In this document: piece by piece, positions 35,257 through 44,469 of the stretch
Layout: each line of letters begins with the position of its first letter
How positions within the stretch are numbered: the first letter of the stretch is position 1
Assembly (NCBI RefSeq): GCF_005144585.1
Contig: NZ_SSMQ01000001.1
Span: 1-64,000 of the forward strand
Length of the DNA stretch: 64,000 bases
Reading direction: 5' to 3'
DNA from: Polyangium fumosum
GTDB taxonomy: Bacteria; Myxococcota_A; Polyangia; Polyangiales; Polyangiaceae
Made by a program: the position numbers and the translations under genes
Notes under the pieces: model-generated
What the model was told of the DNA's origin: nothing
Database searches by the model: none
The model's input: the letters and a program-made list of their open reading frames with translations, nothing else

Positions 35257-35667
35257 GTGCCTCGAAGGATCCGGTGGGCTGCAGGTTTGCCCGTGCTCGC
35301 CTTTCCGTGCGTGGCGCGGGCGGAGGTGCTCGACAAGGTCCCGCCGCCGTGGACGCCGCTCGTCCTCGGCTGCACGCTCGTCGCGCTCGCCGTCACGGTC
35401 GCGCTCGCCCTCTCCGCGAAAAAGACGCAGTGCGTGGCCGGTTTCGTGCTCGCGTGCTCGTGGGCCGTTTATCGGATCGGCGGGGATGAATGGTTCTCGG
35501 ACGACGTGGGGCCGTACCTTCGCGCAGAACTCTCCGCGGGGGAGGCGCGGGTTTGGCTGGGCACGATCGTTTTGGAGGGGCTCGCGCCGCTCTTGGCCGT
35601 GCTCGTGATCGCCGCCGTCACCACCAGCCGATATCGGCGACCAGATCGCCCACGCTCCCGTGCTTGA
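35257..35667 (+). CDS. Small membrane protein of unknown function
   Basis: 136 aa from GTG 35257, which has GGAG eight bases upstream. A cleavable-looking signal (PVLAFPCVARA, then EVLDK) is followed by three hydrophobic segments (PLVLGCTLVALAVTVALALS, CVAGFVLACSWAVYRIG, and IVLEGLAPLLAVLVIAAVTT) and a basic tail. The gene is divergent from purL and its 3' end overlaps the convergent gene at 35618-35983 by 50 bases. I do not recognise a family. The same frame is open for much longer upstream, antisense to purL, but that part is a shadow. Confidence 0.6.
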   Translation: MPRRIRWAAGLPVLAFPCVARAEVLDKVPPPWTPLVLGCTLVALAVTVALALSAKKTQCVAGFVLACSWAVYRIGGDEWFSDDVGPYLRAELSAGEARVWLGTIVLEGLAPLLAVLVIAAVTTSRYRRPDRPRSRA

Positions 35668-35983
35668 CGATGGCGCGGTTCTTCTTGATCTCGTAGGCCT
35701 TCGGCGACGCGTCCACGATGTCCTGCTCGAAGTGGTGCGCTTCGAGCTTGTACTTCCCCTCGCCGTGCATCAGCCCGCCCTTGAGCTTGACGTACGTGGA
35801 GTGGAACCGCGATTCGAGGTCGACGATCTGCGTCGCCGAGATCTGCATGCCGAGTTCGAGGTGGACGGTCTTCACGGCGTGCGGATGGGATGCATCGAAT
35901 GCCAGCGCGAGATGCGCGCCGACCGTGAGGAGCGCGTCGATGTCGGCCTTCGTGAACGTCTCGTAGATCGTGATTTTCGCCAT
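35618..35983 (-). CDS. Conserved-looking 121-aa protein, unknown function
   Basis: Small acidic/mixed cytoplasmic protein (MAKITIYETFTKADIDALLT, then LESRFHSTYVKLKGGLMHGE and IKKNRAIVKHGSVGDLVADIGWW). It has no signal peptide or membrane segment. GAGAGGAG lies just upstream of the ATG. It is 84 bases downstream of the VWA gene of the MoxR operon and in the same direction, so it may be its last member. The pattern of regularly spaced His and Lys is not a motif I can name. Confidence 0.6.
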   Translation of the reverse strand: MAKITIYETFTKADIDALLTVGAHLALAFDASHPHAVKTVHLELGMQISATQIVDLESRFHSTYVKLKGGLMHGEGKYKLEAHHFEQDIVDASPKAYEIKKNRAIVKHGSVGDLVADIGWW

Positions 35984-36067
35984 TGGAACTCCTCTCTACG
36001 TTCGTTTGGAACCCAAGCATCATGACACGAGGAGACCCGGCGTGGCAACCCGCGGAGAGCGCCGAAG

Positions 36068-37378
36068 TTACACGTCGCGCGCCTCTGCCTTTCGTGCGTC
36101 GAACCGCCGCGCGATCATCTCCAGATCGTGCCCCTTGAGCGCTGCCTCCAGCATCGACGGCAGTGCATTCGGCGTGCACGCGAAACAAGGTACGCCGAGC
36201 TTCGCGAGCTTCTTCGCGAGCTCCGCGTCGTACATCGGCGTCCCCGAATCGTCGAGCGCGAGGAGGCACATCGCGCGCACGCCGCTCTGGACCATCTCCT
36301 CCATGCGCTTCACCATCTGTTCCTGATCGCCGCCTTCGTAAAGGTCCGTCAGCAGAATGAAGAGCGTCCGGCGCGGGTTCGAGACGAGGCCTCGGCAATA
36401 CCCGACGGCTCGGTTGATGTCCGTTCCGCCGCCGAGCTGGATGCCGAAGAGGAGGTCCACCGGATCCACGAGCCGCGGCGTCAGATCCACGACCTCCGTG
36501 TCGAATGCCACCACGTGTGTTTCGAGCGCCGGCAAGCTCGCCAGGATCGAGCCCATCACGCCGCCGTAGACGACGCTGCTCGCCATCGAGCCGGATTGGT
36601 CCATCGCGACGATCACGTTCCACTCCCGCCGCCGGTGCTGGCGGGCGAAAAAAAAGAACCGATCGGGGACGATCGTGCGGCGCTCCTTTTGATAGTTCTT
36701 GAGGTTTTTTCCGATCGTACGCCGCCAATCGAGGTTCGGCAGGCTTGGGATGGGCTGGTGGCGCGAGCGATCGAGCGCGCCGCGCACCGCGCGTTCGAGC
36801 TCGCCTTGCATTCGCTTCTTGATCTCCTCCACGACGGCCCGGACGATCTCGCGCGCGGCGTCCTTGGCCCGGTCCGGGATCATGTCCTTCATCGTGAGCA
36901 GCGTGCCCACGAGCTCGACGCTCGGCGTGATCTGCGCGAGCGACTCGGGCTCGAAGAGCAGCTCTTTCCAGCCCTTCTTCTCGATCGCGTCCTGCTGAAT
37001 GACCGCGACCACGTCCTGCTCGAAATACTTGCGCACATCGCCGAGCCACGCCGCGAGCTTCGGGCGGCTCGCGCCGAGCCCCGCGCTGCGCTTGTTGCTG
37101 CTGCCGCTCCCATTCCCAGGGTCAATCTCCTCGATGTCGTACAGGGCGCCGAGCGCGGCGTCCACTTCCGCCATCTCGCGCGTGAGGAGACCGCCGCCGC
37201 CGCGGCCACCCATGCCCGCGCCCCTGCCGCCGCACAATTGATCCTCGACACGCTTGCCGAGGATGAGTCGCCAGCGCTGGGGCCGGTCGAACGTCATCGG
37301 TCCCGCGGGCGCGGCCGGCGCGGCGGGTGGGTTCGTCGCAGAAGGGGTGGGGGCGGGAGGCGCCTTCTTTTTGGCCAT
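36068..37378 (-). CDS. VWA-domain protein of the MoxR/DUF5682/SWIM operon (YehP-like)
   Basis: 436 aa. A Pro/Ala-rich N-terminal tail and a helical middle are followed by a C-terminal VWA domain with a full MIDAS: MDQSGSMASS, GGGTDINRA and LLTDLYEGGD. The layout matches E. coli YehP and CoxE-like VWA proteins, which act with a MoxR ATPase. The ATG at 37378 lies 5 bases after the stop of the DUF5682 gene; a GTG three codons earlier would overlap that stop. Last of five tightly spaced genes. A segment of four Phe (RFFFFARQ) sits just before the domain. Confidence 0.85.
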   Translation of the reverse strand: MAKKKAPPAPTPSATNPPAAPAAPAGPMTFDRPQRWRLILGKRVEDQLCGGRGAGMGGRGGGGLLTREMAEVDAALGALYDIEEIDPGNGSGSSNKRSAGLGASRPKLAAWLGDVRKYFEQDVVAVIQQDAIEKKGWKELLFEPESLAQITPSVELVGTLLTMKDMIPDRAKDAAREIVRAVVEEIKKRMQGELERAVRGALDRSRHQPIPSLPNLDWRRTIGKNLKNYQKERRTIVPDRFFFFARQHRRREWNVIVAMDQSGSMASSVVYGGVMGSILASLPALETHVVAFDTEVVDLTPRLVDPVDLLFGIQLGGGTDINRAVGYCRGLVSNPRRTLFILLTDLYEGGDQEQMVKRMEEMVQSGVRAMCLLALDDSGTPMYDAELAKKLAKLGVPCFACTPNALPSMLEAALKGHDLEMIARRFDARKAEARDV

Positions 37379-37383
37379 GGTGT

Positions 37384-39789
37384 TTACAGGTCCAGATCCA
37401 GATCGCCGAGGTCGTCCTGGAGGGCCGCGAGTTCGGCGTCGTCCACCTTGGTTTCGATGGCCTGGAGCAGCTCTTTTTCGTTGCCGCCCCAAAGCTCCGC
37501 GAGAAGCGCCGCGATCTTTCGCGCCTCGCTCGTCTCGAACGAGCCGAATGCGCGACGGAGCGCGACGACGGCGCGCCGGAAATCGTCGTGGTCCATCGCT
37601 TCGACGAACGCGCTCATGGCAGCCCAGAGCGAACGGCGCGAGAGCAAGGCATAACGGTTTCGTGTGGCGAGCCCTTCGAAAAACCCAGCGCCTTCGCTCG
37701 GCGAAATGCCGGGGCAGAGGCGGCGCGAGATCCGGCGGTCGAGGACGTCGTCCTGGAGGACGCCACGTTCGAGGAGGATCGCGCTCGCGACGCCCGCGAC
37801 GTGCGCCGAGGCGGCATCGTCGTCGGCGATCGCGTCGAGCACGCTCGCGAAACGATCGCCGTCGAGTTTGTTAGGGAACATGAGCCCCACGCGGTGCAGG
37901 TGCCCGAGCGCGGTGCCGACGTTCCGCGAGGCGTCCTCGTTGCAGCGCGCGGCCTCGGGCGCGAGGAGCGCGCCGCGCAAAAAGAGCTGGGCGACGAGCG
38001 GTTCGAGCGGCGTGACGTCGATCTTGCGCACGTCCTTGTAAGCGACGAGGTGGCTCAATTCGAGGGCGGCCCCCGCGACGGCCACGAAATCCCCGTCGTC
38101 GACGGCGAGCGACGAGACGCGGGCGAGCGCCGCCGCCGTCGCGTCCGAGAGATCGCATTCCACGCTCCTCCGGGCAAGGTTTGCCGCGGCATGCACGTTC
38201 TCGACCGCTTCGAGGGCCTCGCCGATGGAGCGCGCCGTCGCGATCTCGATCGTGTCGCCCCGGAGCGCGTTCTCGACGAGCTGGATCTCGCAATCGGGCG
38301 TCCAGCGCGCGGCCCATACTTCTTTGTACGTGCTCTGCGTCCGGTCCTCCGCGCTCGTCTTGTTCGCTGCGAATCCGATGCCGAGCACGGTGAGGCGGTG
38401 CAGGAAGATGGAGCGATTGCGATCCCTGTACGCCGCGTCCTCCGATTTCGCGAACCGGTCCTGCCGGAGGTCGAGCCAATCCTTGTTCGTCGATCCCTTG
38501 ACGATCTGCTCCTTGTCCTTGAGGTACTCCTCCAGGCGCAGATCCTTCGCCCAACGATAAAAATCGTCCTGAATCGACGTGCGCAAGACACCCGGGGGCA
38601 CCTTGCCGAGCGCGTCGCCAATCGCGATGTCGTGGATGAACCGCGCGACGTTCAGGGGCTCGCCCTGGCCGAGGCACGTCGCGGCTGCGTCTTCGAGGTC
38701 GCGCAGCGTCGGCGCGTGCGCGTCGCGCAAGGAGGCCATGCCCTCGGCGAGCCGCACGGCCTCGATGACCTCCGCGCTCGATCGCACCATGCCCGCTCTG
38801 CGCAGCCTGCCCGCGACCTCCGCGAGGAATCGTGTCCCGAGCCGCGCCGTCGAGCCCTCCTGGGCCTCCTCGTAGAGCGCCTGGAAATACCCGGGCGCCT
38901 TGTTGCCCGCGCCGTATCCCGATTGCGAACTCAATCGGAAGAAGCTGTACGGCATCAGCGTGCGCGTGACCGGCACCGTCGGGAGCTTTTCGATTTCCTC
39001 GTCCGTCATTGCCGGCTCCTCGGCGACGAGCACCGGCGCGTGATAGGCGCCGCAGATGACGACGATCCGGTCCGGGTCGTGCCCCTCGGCGATCGTGTCG
39101 CGGATCCGACGGCGCATGAACGCCTCGCGCACGAGCGTTTCCTCGCGACGCCGCGGCGACTCGTATTCGAGCGCGCGAAGCTCGCGGCCGAGCTCGAAGA
39201 TGCTCAGGCGATAGGAATCCGGCGCCATCGAATGCTCGAAATGGCGCTCCCACCAGGTGTCATGGTCCGGATCGCCCGAGAGCTGCGCAATGGCCTCGTA
39301 GGGATCGCCGAGGTAACGCTGCGTGTCCGTCTCTTGTTTTTCCTCCGCCTCGCCGGATTCGGCTTCGTCCTCGTGCGTGTGCTCGGGCGCGGGCTCGCTG
39401 CGGGCGAGGTAGACCGAAGCGGGGAGGTCGATGAAGCGGGCCACGCGGTTTTTCTGGAGCGCCCAGCGGAGCGCCACCCACTCGGGCGAATACGCGGCGA
39501 GGGGGAAAAGGACCGAGCGAACGGGCCGCTGCTGCGTGAAGGCGAGCAGTGCGACCGGGGGTTTCGTGCGTTTGTCGAGGAGGTGCGCGATCTCGTCGGT
39601 CGCGTCGCTCGGGCCTTCGACGAGCACGGCCGTGGGATCGACCTCGTCGAGGAATCGCTCGACGTGCCAGGCCCCCATCGGCGAGAGGTGGCGCACGCCG
39701 AAGATACGGGCGAGCGGACCCGTGGTGGGTGCCGTTTTTCCCGGCACCATGGTCGTCGCCGCCCCGAGGTTTGCCTTCCTCGCCGCCAT
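37384..39789 (-). CDS. DUF5682 family protein (YehM-like)
   Basis: 801 aa. It starts with ARIFGVRHLSPMGAWHVERF and VDPTAVLVEGPSDAT, and contains VICGAYHAPVL, the blocks I associate with DUF5682. The His in GVRHLSP, the Glu in VEGP and the His in GAYHAP resemble the conserved residues of TraB/PrgY- or Tiki-like metal-dependent hydrolase folds, so an enzymatic role is possible (inference). Two further regions of helices follow. It lies 6 bases after the MoxR gene and 5 bases before the VWA gene, strongly implying one complex or pathway. An acidic insert (THEDEAESGEAEEKQETD) occurs near residue 140. Confidence 0.85.
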   Translation of the reverse strand: MAARKANLGAATTMVPGKTAPTTGPLARIFGVRHLSPMGAWHVERFLDEVDPTAVLVEGPSDATDEIAHLLDKRTKPPVALLAFTQQRPVRSVLFPLAAYSPEWVALRWALQKNRVARFIDLPASVYLARSEPAPEHTHEDEAESGEAEEKQETDTQRYLGDPYEAIAQLSGDPDHDTWWERHFEHSMAPDSYRLSIFELGRELRALEYESPRRREETLVREAFMRRRIRDTIAEGHDPDRIVVICGAYHAPVLVAEEPAMTDEEIEKLPTVPVTRTLMPYSFFRLSSQSGYGAGNKAPGYFQALYEEAQEGSTARLGTRFLAEVAGRLRRAGMVRSSAEVIEAVRLAEGMASLRDAHAPTLRDLEDAAATCLGQGEPLNVARFIHDIAIGDALGKVPPGVLRTSIQDDFYRWAKDLRLEEYLKDKEQIVKGSTNKDWLDLRQDRFAKSEDAAYRDRNRSIFLHRLTVLGIGFAANKTSAEDRTQSTYKEVWAARWTPDCEIQLVENALRGDTIEIATARSIGEALEAVENVHAAANLARRSVECDLSDATAAALARVSSLAVDDGDFVAVAGAALELSHLVAYKDVRKIDVTPLEPLVAQLFLRGALLAPEAARCNEDASRNVGTALGHLHRVGLMFPNKLDGDRFASVLDAIADDDAASAHVAGVASAILLERGVLQDDVLDRRISRRLCPGISPSEGAGFFEGLATRNRYALLSRRSLWAAMSAFVEAMDHDDFRRAVVALRRAFGSFETSEARKIAALLAELWGGNEKELLQAIETKVDDAELAALQDDLGDLDLDL

Positions 39790-39795
39790 GGCTGC

Positions 39796-40926
39796 CTACA
39801 CAAGCTCCTTGCAGGCCATATACAGCGACTCCCAGGCGCCGCCGCGCTTCTTCATGACGTTTTCGAGGTACTCGACGAACACCGCCGCGTCCTTCGAGTC
39901 CTCCTTGACGACCGCGCCGAGCAGGCCCGCGGCGAGGTCGCGGTCGTTCACGCGGCCGGTGCCGAAATGGCCGGCGAGGGCCATTCCATTGCCGAGCACC
40001 GAGATCGCCTCGGCCGTGGAGAGGACGCCCGAGGGGCTCTTCAGCTTTTGCTTGCCGTCGATCGTCTGGCCCCGCCGGAGCTCCTGGAAGACCTGCACCA
40101 CGCGGCGCACGGCCTCCTCGGCCGGCGGCGCCGCGGGCAATTGCAGGCTCGAACCAATCTCGCGGACGCGGCGGGCCACGATCGCGACCTCGGTGTCGAT
40201 GTCGCTCGGCACGGGGAGCACGACGATGTTGAAGCGGCGCTTCAAGGCGGCGCTCATGTCATTGACGCCGCGGTCGCGCGTGTTCGCCGTGGCGATCACG
40301 TTGAACCCACGCTTCGCCTGCACGTGCAATCCAAGCTCGGGCACGGTGAGGACCTTCTCGCTGAGAAGCGTGATCAGCGCATCCTGCACCTCCGAGGGGC
40401 AACGCGTGATTTCTTCGAATCGGACGAGCTTGCCCGCTTCGAGCGCGCGGTGAATGGGTGAGGGCACGAGCGCCTTCGGGCTCGGCCCCTCCGCGAGGAG
40501 GAGCGCGTAATTCCACGTATACCGAATCTGCTCCTCGGTGGTGCCCGCCGTGCCCTGGACGAGGAGCTGCGAGTCATTGCAGATGGCCGCCGCGAGGTGC
40601 TCCGAGAGCCAGCTCTTCGCCGTGCCCGGCTCGCCGATGAGCAGGAGCGCGCGGTCCGTGGCGAGCGTGGCGATCGCGATCTCCACGATGCGCGGCGCGC
40701 CCACGTATTTCGGCGTGATGTTCGTCTCGCCGACCTTGCCGCCCATGATGTAGAGGAGCACGGCCTTCGGCGAGAGCCGCCAGCCCGTGGGTTTTTCGAA
40801 CTTGTCGGCCGCCGCGAGCGCGTCGAGCTCGCTCGCATAGAGCCGCTCCGCCGGCTCGCGGAGCACGTCCGATTTCACAGAGCCCTCGCCGCCGTCCGCC
40901 TTCTGGGTGTCCTTTTTCGTCGCCAT
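39796..40926 (-). CDS. MoxR-family AAA+ ATPase (YehL-like)
   Basis: 376 aa. Walker A is GEPGTAKSWLS, the Walker B-like region is KLVRFEEITRC, sensor 1 is VIATANTRDRG, and the arginine-finger segment is ALKRRFN. This is the YehL type rather than the RavA type encoded at the left end of the window. The start ATG 40926 (MATKKDTQK) is 49 bases after the HEAT gene, with GGGGAC upstream; the frame is open into the HEAT gene without similarity. Probably remodels a target together with the VWA, DUF5682 and SWIM proteins of the operon. Confidence 0.9.
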   Translation of the reverse strand: MATKKDTQKADGGEGSVKSDVLREPAERLYASELDALAAADKFEKPTGWRLSPKAVLLYIMGGKVGETNITPKYVGAPRIVEIAIATLATDRALLLIGEPGTAKSWLSEHLAAAICNDSQLLVQGTAGTTEEQIRYTWNYALLLAEGPSPKALVPSPIHRALEAGKLVRFEEITRCPSEVQDALITLLSEKVLTVPELGLHVQAKRGFNVIATANTRDRGVNDMSAALKRRFNIVVLPVPSDIDTEVAIVARRVREIGSSLQLPAAPPAEEAVRRVVQVFQELRRGQTIDGKQKLKSPSGVLSTAEAISVLGNGMALAGHFGTGRVNDRDLAAGLLGAVVKEDSKDAAVFVEYLENVMKKRGGAWESLYMACKELV

Positions 40927-40975
40927 GCTCTTGTCCCCGACCGTGCGTTCGATGAAAGATCCGTGGTTTGTCGTG

Positions 40976-42856
40976 TCAATCGTCCGTGGACGTCGCCGTC
41001 CGGGCTCGTTCGAGGAAGCGCAGGCACTCCTCGAACGGCGTCGCCTCGGCGCGTGAGAGACGCTTCTTCTTTTGCTTCGCGTCGAGCCAGCTCCGAAGCA
41101 TCGGGGCCAGGGCCGGATCGTCGTACGCGAGCATGACGTTGCAGGCGCGGCCATATTCGTAGCTGCCGTGCAAAGGCTCGAGGAGGCGAAGGAACGCGTG
41201 CAGGATGCGCGAATCCCGCTGCTTGCCGAGGTACTCGAAGACGAGCAAGGCCTCGTTGCTGGGCAGACCCTCGTGGCGCGAGATCGAGAGCTCATCGCCG
41301 AGCGTCTTCGGCGAGTTCGCATGCAAGAGCAGGGTGAGCGCAGGGGCGCGCAGGCCCTCCTGTTCGAGCATGGCGGCCCCGAGATCCAGCCAGCGCTCGT
41401 CTTTTCTGATCGCCGCAATGGCCTCGGCCGTTTCCGTGTTGCCCAGCGTGTCGTCATCCCCCACTTCAATCTCCACGAAATGGTTCGCGATCCGCGCGAG
41501 GACGCTCTGCGCGAGATGGATGCCATTCTTCCGCGCGAGCGCCGCGGGCTCGAAGAAACGCGCGAGGCGGTCGTGGGCCTTCGCCGCGTCGAGGGCGATG
41601 ACGCCGACGACGAAATCGTCCCGCGTGGCATCGGGCGCGTCGTAGAGCGACGGCATGAGCTCCTCCCACGCGCCTGGAAAACCGATCCGCAAGAGCGCGC
41701 GCGCCGCCGCGTCGCGCACTTCCTTGACCTTGTGGTGGCGGAACGTTTCGAGCACGAGGTTCGCCCCCTCGTCCGTGCCGCGTGTCGTGAGGAGATCGAC
41801 GAGGTCGACGAGGAGTTCGATCTGGTTCGTATGGGTTTTCTGCGCCTTCGCGGCCGCGTCCTTTTCCTCTTTCGTCGTGGTCTTCTTGATGCGGAAATGG
41901 CCGAGGTCGCGGAGCTCGGGCGTGAAGAGCGCAAGGATCCGCTCGTTCGCGCGCGGGTGCTTGCTCACGGCGAGCGAGCTTTCGGCGGCCGAGCGCATTT
42001 CCGCCGTGCCCCCGAAGGCGCGGAGGAGCACGTCGAGCGCCTCGTCGCTCGGGGCCCCGGCGAGCGCATGCACGGCCGCGACGCGCACGTCCTTCGACCG
42101 ATCCTTGTCCGAGAGCACGATCGCGATGGGCTCGGCCGCGAGGGGATCGATCCGGCCGAGCTGGGCGATCGCCGCGGCGCGGATCTCCGGCCCGCCCTTT
42201 TCGATGGCCTCGCGGAGCATGCCCGTGGCCTTCGCTCCCTCGATCTGCGCAATGGCGCGGAGCAGCCGCACGTCGAGCGCGCGGCCCTTTTCGAGGTCGA
42301 GGTGCCTTTGGAGGCTCGGCACGATCGCCTCGCCGAGCGCCGGCACGAGGTATTGCACGACCACCTCGGCGATGGCGCCGTCCGAGAGTGCCGGAAGGAC
42401 AAGCGGCAAGATGCGCAGGTCCCGCGCCGCGCCGCGGTCCGACGTCGCGTAATCGCGGATGATGCGGGAGCGCTGGCGCGCATCCGGCGCGTTCGTCAGG
42501 GCGCCGACGAGCGTATGGAGCTCCGTGGGCGTGAGCGGCGTGCCGATCTTCCGCGCCGGCGGGAGCGGCTGCATATCGCCGCCCGCCTCGGGCAGGGCTG
42601 GCGTCGCCTGCGCGCCGCGCACCTGCGCCATGAGCGAGGCGAGCGCGAGCAGCTCGGACGCCGCGGTCTTGCCCGTGGCAATCTGGAGTTTTTCGATCTG
42701 GTCGGTGACCTTGCCGAGCGCAGGCGCGCGCGCGGCGAGCGGCGCGAGCGTGTCCCTCGCGCCGGCGAGGTTCGGGTCTGTCCGAGCAATCTGCGCGCCG
42801 GCAAAAAGCCAGCGGTCGACGTCACGGTCGAGCTGCTTCAGGGTATCCTTGGCCAT
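40976..42856 (-). CDS. HEAT-repeat scaffold protein in the MoxR operon
   Basis: 626 aa, all helical. Repeats of the HEAT/PBS-lyase type are seen at several points (EIRAAAIAQLGRIDPLAAEP, DVRVAAVHALAGAPSDEALD, EVRDAAARALLRIGFPG). There is no signal peptide. It is probably a docking or scaffolding protein that gathers other members of the operon. It starts 16 bases after the SWIM gene. HEAT or similar repeat proteins accompany some MoxR-DUF5682-SWIM operons (recalled, not checked). One K-rich insert (KKTTTKEEKDAAAKAQK) breaks the repeats mid-protein. Confidence 0.75.
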   Translation of the reverse strand: MAKDTLKQLDRDVDRWLFAGAQIARTDPNLAGARDTLAPLAARAPALGKVTDQIEKLQIATGKTAASELLALASLMAQVRGAQATPALPEAGGDMQPLPPARKIGTPLTPTELHTLVGALTNAPDARQRSRIIRDYATSDRGAARDLRILPLVLPALSDGAIAEVVVQYLVPALGEAIVPSLQRHLDLEKGRALDVRLLRAIAQIEGAKATGMLREAIEKGGPEIRAAAIAQLGRIDPLAAEPIAIVLSDKDRSKDVRVAAVHALAGAPSDEALDVLLRAFGGTAEMRSAAESSLAVSKHPRANERILALFTPELRDLGHFRIKKTTTKEEKDAAAKAQKTHTNQIELLVDLVDLLTTRGTDEGANLVLETFRHHKVKEVRDAAARALLRIGFPGAWEELMPSLYDAPDATRDDFVVGVIALDAAKAHDRLARFFEPAALARKNGIHLAQSVLARIANHFVEIEVGDDDTLGNTETAEAIAAIRKDERWLDLGAAMLEQEGLRAPALTLLLHANSPKTLGDELSISRHEGLPSNEALLVFEYLGKQRDSRILHAFLRLLEPLHGSYEYGRACNVMLAYDDPALAPMLRSWLDAKQKKKRLSRAEATPFEECLRFLERARTATSTDD

Positions 42857-42872
42857 CGTCGTTCCCCTTCGA

Positions 42873-44381
42873 TCAGGCGCGGAGGCGCAGGTGCTCGTCG
42901 CCCACGAAGAGCGCGAGCGGGTCGCCGTAGATGGCGCGCGTCAGGAGGTCATACTGGAGGCGGACGGCGAGCGTGCCCGGGCCGAACGCCGCGGCCGCGT
43001 GGCGAAGGGCGTCGGTGCTCGGGAGCCTGCCGTCGTGCGTGTTGCGGAGGACGAGCCGCATGCCCGCCTCGTCCTCGAGCACGAGCTCGCCCCCCACGTC
43101 GCCGAACTTCTTCGCCGCGACCAGAAACACCGCGTCGAGCGGGTGGAGCGGGTTCTTGAGCTGATTGCGCATCGCCCGCAGGACCGGGTCGAGCGGTTTT
43201 CCGTGGCGGTGCACGGCCTCGTAATCGGCGGCCTCGCGCGGCCGCTCGCGCACGACGCCCTCGACCTTTTCGTCCCAGCGGACGCGGCGGTTCACGAGGT
43301 CGCCCGGGTACAGCGCGGCGTCCGCGATTTCGAGCGTGCCCATGCGCGAGGCGCGGAGCTTCGTGAAAGGAAGGGTGTGGAACGGCAGCGAAGTTACCTC
43401 GCAGACGACCGAGCCGTCGTCGAGGTCGACCAAAAAGCCGATCGCCGTGGCGAACTCGGTGATCTCGTCGTCGGAGCGCTCGTGCGCGAGCTCGAGGAAC
43501 CTTCGATTCTTGACCCAGTAGCCGGCCTCGCGGAGTTCGGGCAATCGCCAGGCCTTGCCGAGGATCGATTCGAGCTGCGCGTCGGCCTCGCTCTGCGTCG
43601 TGCCCTCCTCGACGAATTTGCCTTCGAGCGCCTTCTTTCCGCGGCGAACGGTGGTGTAGAGCTGCGTGAGCATGAAGGCGATGCGCGCCTCCTGCGCCTC
43701 GCCGAGGCCCCGCGCCACGTCCCGCACGCCGGGGGCATCTTCGTCGTCCTCGTCGCCGAGCCAATCGCCGGATACGTACGCCGCGAGGCGCGTGAGCACG
43801 CCGGCCGTGCGCTTCATGTCCGCGTCGGCCATGCGCTTCGCCTGGTGCTCGATCGCCTCGATGCTCTTGCTGGAGAGGCCGCCCAGGCCGCCCGAGACGA
43901 GGTCGACGAGGAACGTCTCCAGGGTATCGAGGGCGTCGCTCTGCTCCTTGGCTTTTTTCGCGAGCGCGGTCTTGTTCACGCTGCGCGGGGCCGCAGCGGT
44001 CGCAGCCGGCTTCTTTTCGGCGGCCGCCTTTTGCGCCTGCTTTTCGCGCTTCTGGACGAGGTCCTTCGGCGGCTCCTCGACGGGGAAAAGCGCGCCTTTT
44101 TGCGCGTACGCGAGCAGGAGCGCGAGCCCGTGCTTGCAAGGGAAGAGGCGCGAAGGGCAGGAGCATCGGACGGTGGGTTTGTCCGCTCCGGTCGCGAGGT
44201 CCATGGAGACCGCATAAGGCGTCCTTCCAGAGCCGTCGCAGTGGCCGAAGGCGAGGGTCCCATCGTCGTTCTTGGCGAGCTTCTTCAGCGCGCCTTTCCG
44301 CAAGAGCGCTCTCGCGTCGGTGAGCACCTTCTCGTTCGGCGCCCACTCGGCGATCGATTGCTCGGTGACGACCACAGCCAT
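42873..44381 (-). CDS. SWIM zinc-finger protein (YehQ-like)
   Basis: 502 aa. The SWIM motif CxCx(n)CxH is plain at VRCSCPSRLFPCKHG (about residues 73-87), followed by an Ala/Lys-rich linker and a long C-terminal region of mixed alpha/beta character. SWIM fingers bind DNA or proteins. The ATG at 44381 starts MAVVVTEQSI. It is the first gene of the five-gene SWIM-HEAT-MoxR-DUF5682-VWA series, 88 bases after the WD40 gene stop. E. coli YehQ has the same zinc finger next to YehL/M/P. Confidence 0.85.
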   Translation of the reverse strand: MAVVVTEQSIAEWAPNEKVLTDARALLRKGALKKLAKNDDGTLAFGHCDGSGRTPYAVSMDLATGADKPTVRCSCPSRLFPCKHGLALLLAYAQKGALFPVEEPPKDLVQKREKQAQKAAAEKKPAATAAAPRSVNKTALAKKAKEQSDALDTLETFLVDLVSGGLGGLSSKSIEAIEHQAKRMADADMKRTAGVLTRLAAYVSGDWLGDEDDEDAPGVRDVARGLGEAQEARIAFMLTQLYTTVRRGKKALEGKFVEEGTTQSEADAQLESILGKAWRLPELREAGYWVKNRRFLELAHERSDDEITEFATAIGFLVDLDDGSVVCEVTSLPFHTLPFTKLRASRMGTLEIADAALYPGDLVNRRVRWDEKVEGVVRERPREAADYEAVHRHGKPLDPVLRAMRNQLKNPLHPLDAVFLVAAKKFGDVGGELVLEDEAGMRLVLRNTHDGRLPSTDALRHAAAAFGPGTLAVRLQYDLLTRAIYGDPLALFVGDEHLRLRA

Positions 44382-44469
44382 GCATCGGACCGTACCAGAA
44401 GGACGCCGACGTGGGGAGGGGGAGTTTGGAGAGGTGTGACAGGAAAAGTCCGGGCCAGGACGAACCGGT

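Noticed and set aside
37327..40461. 1044-codon plus-strand frame opposite the DUF5682 and MoxR genes
   Set aside because: Antisense of conserved genes with no domain signature of its own.
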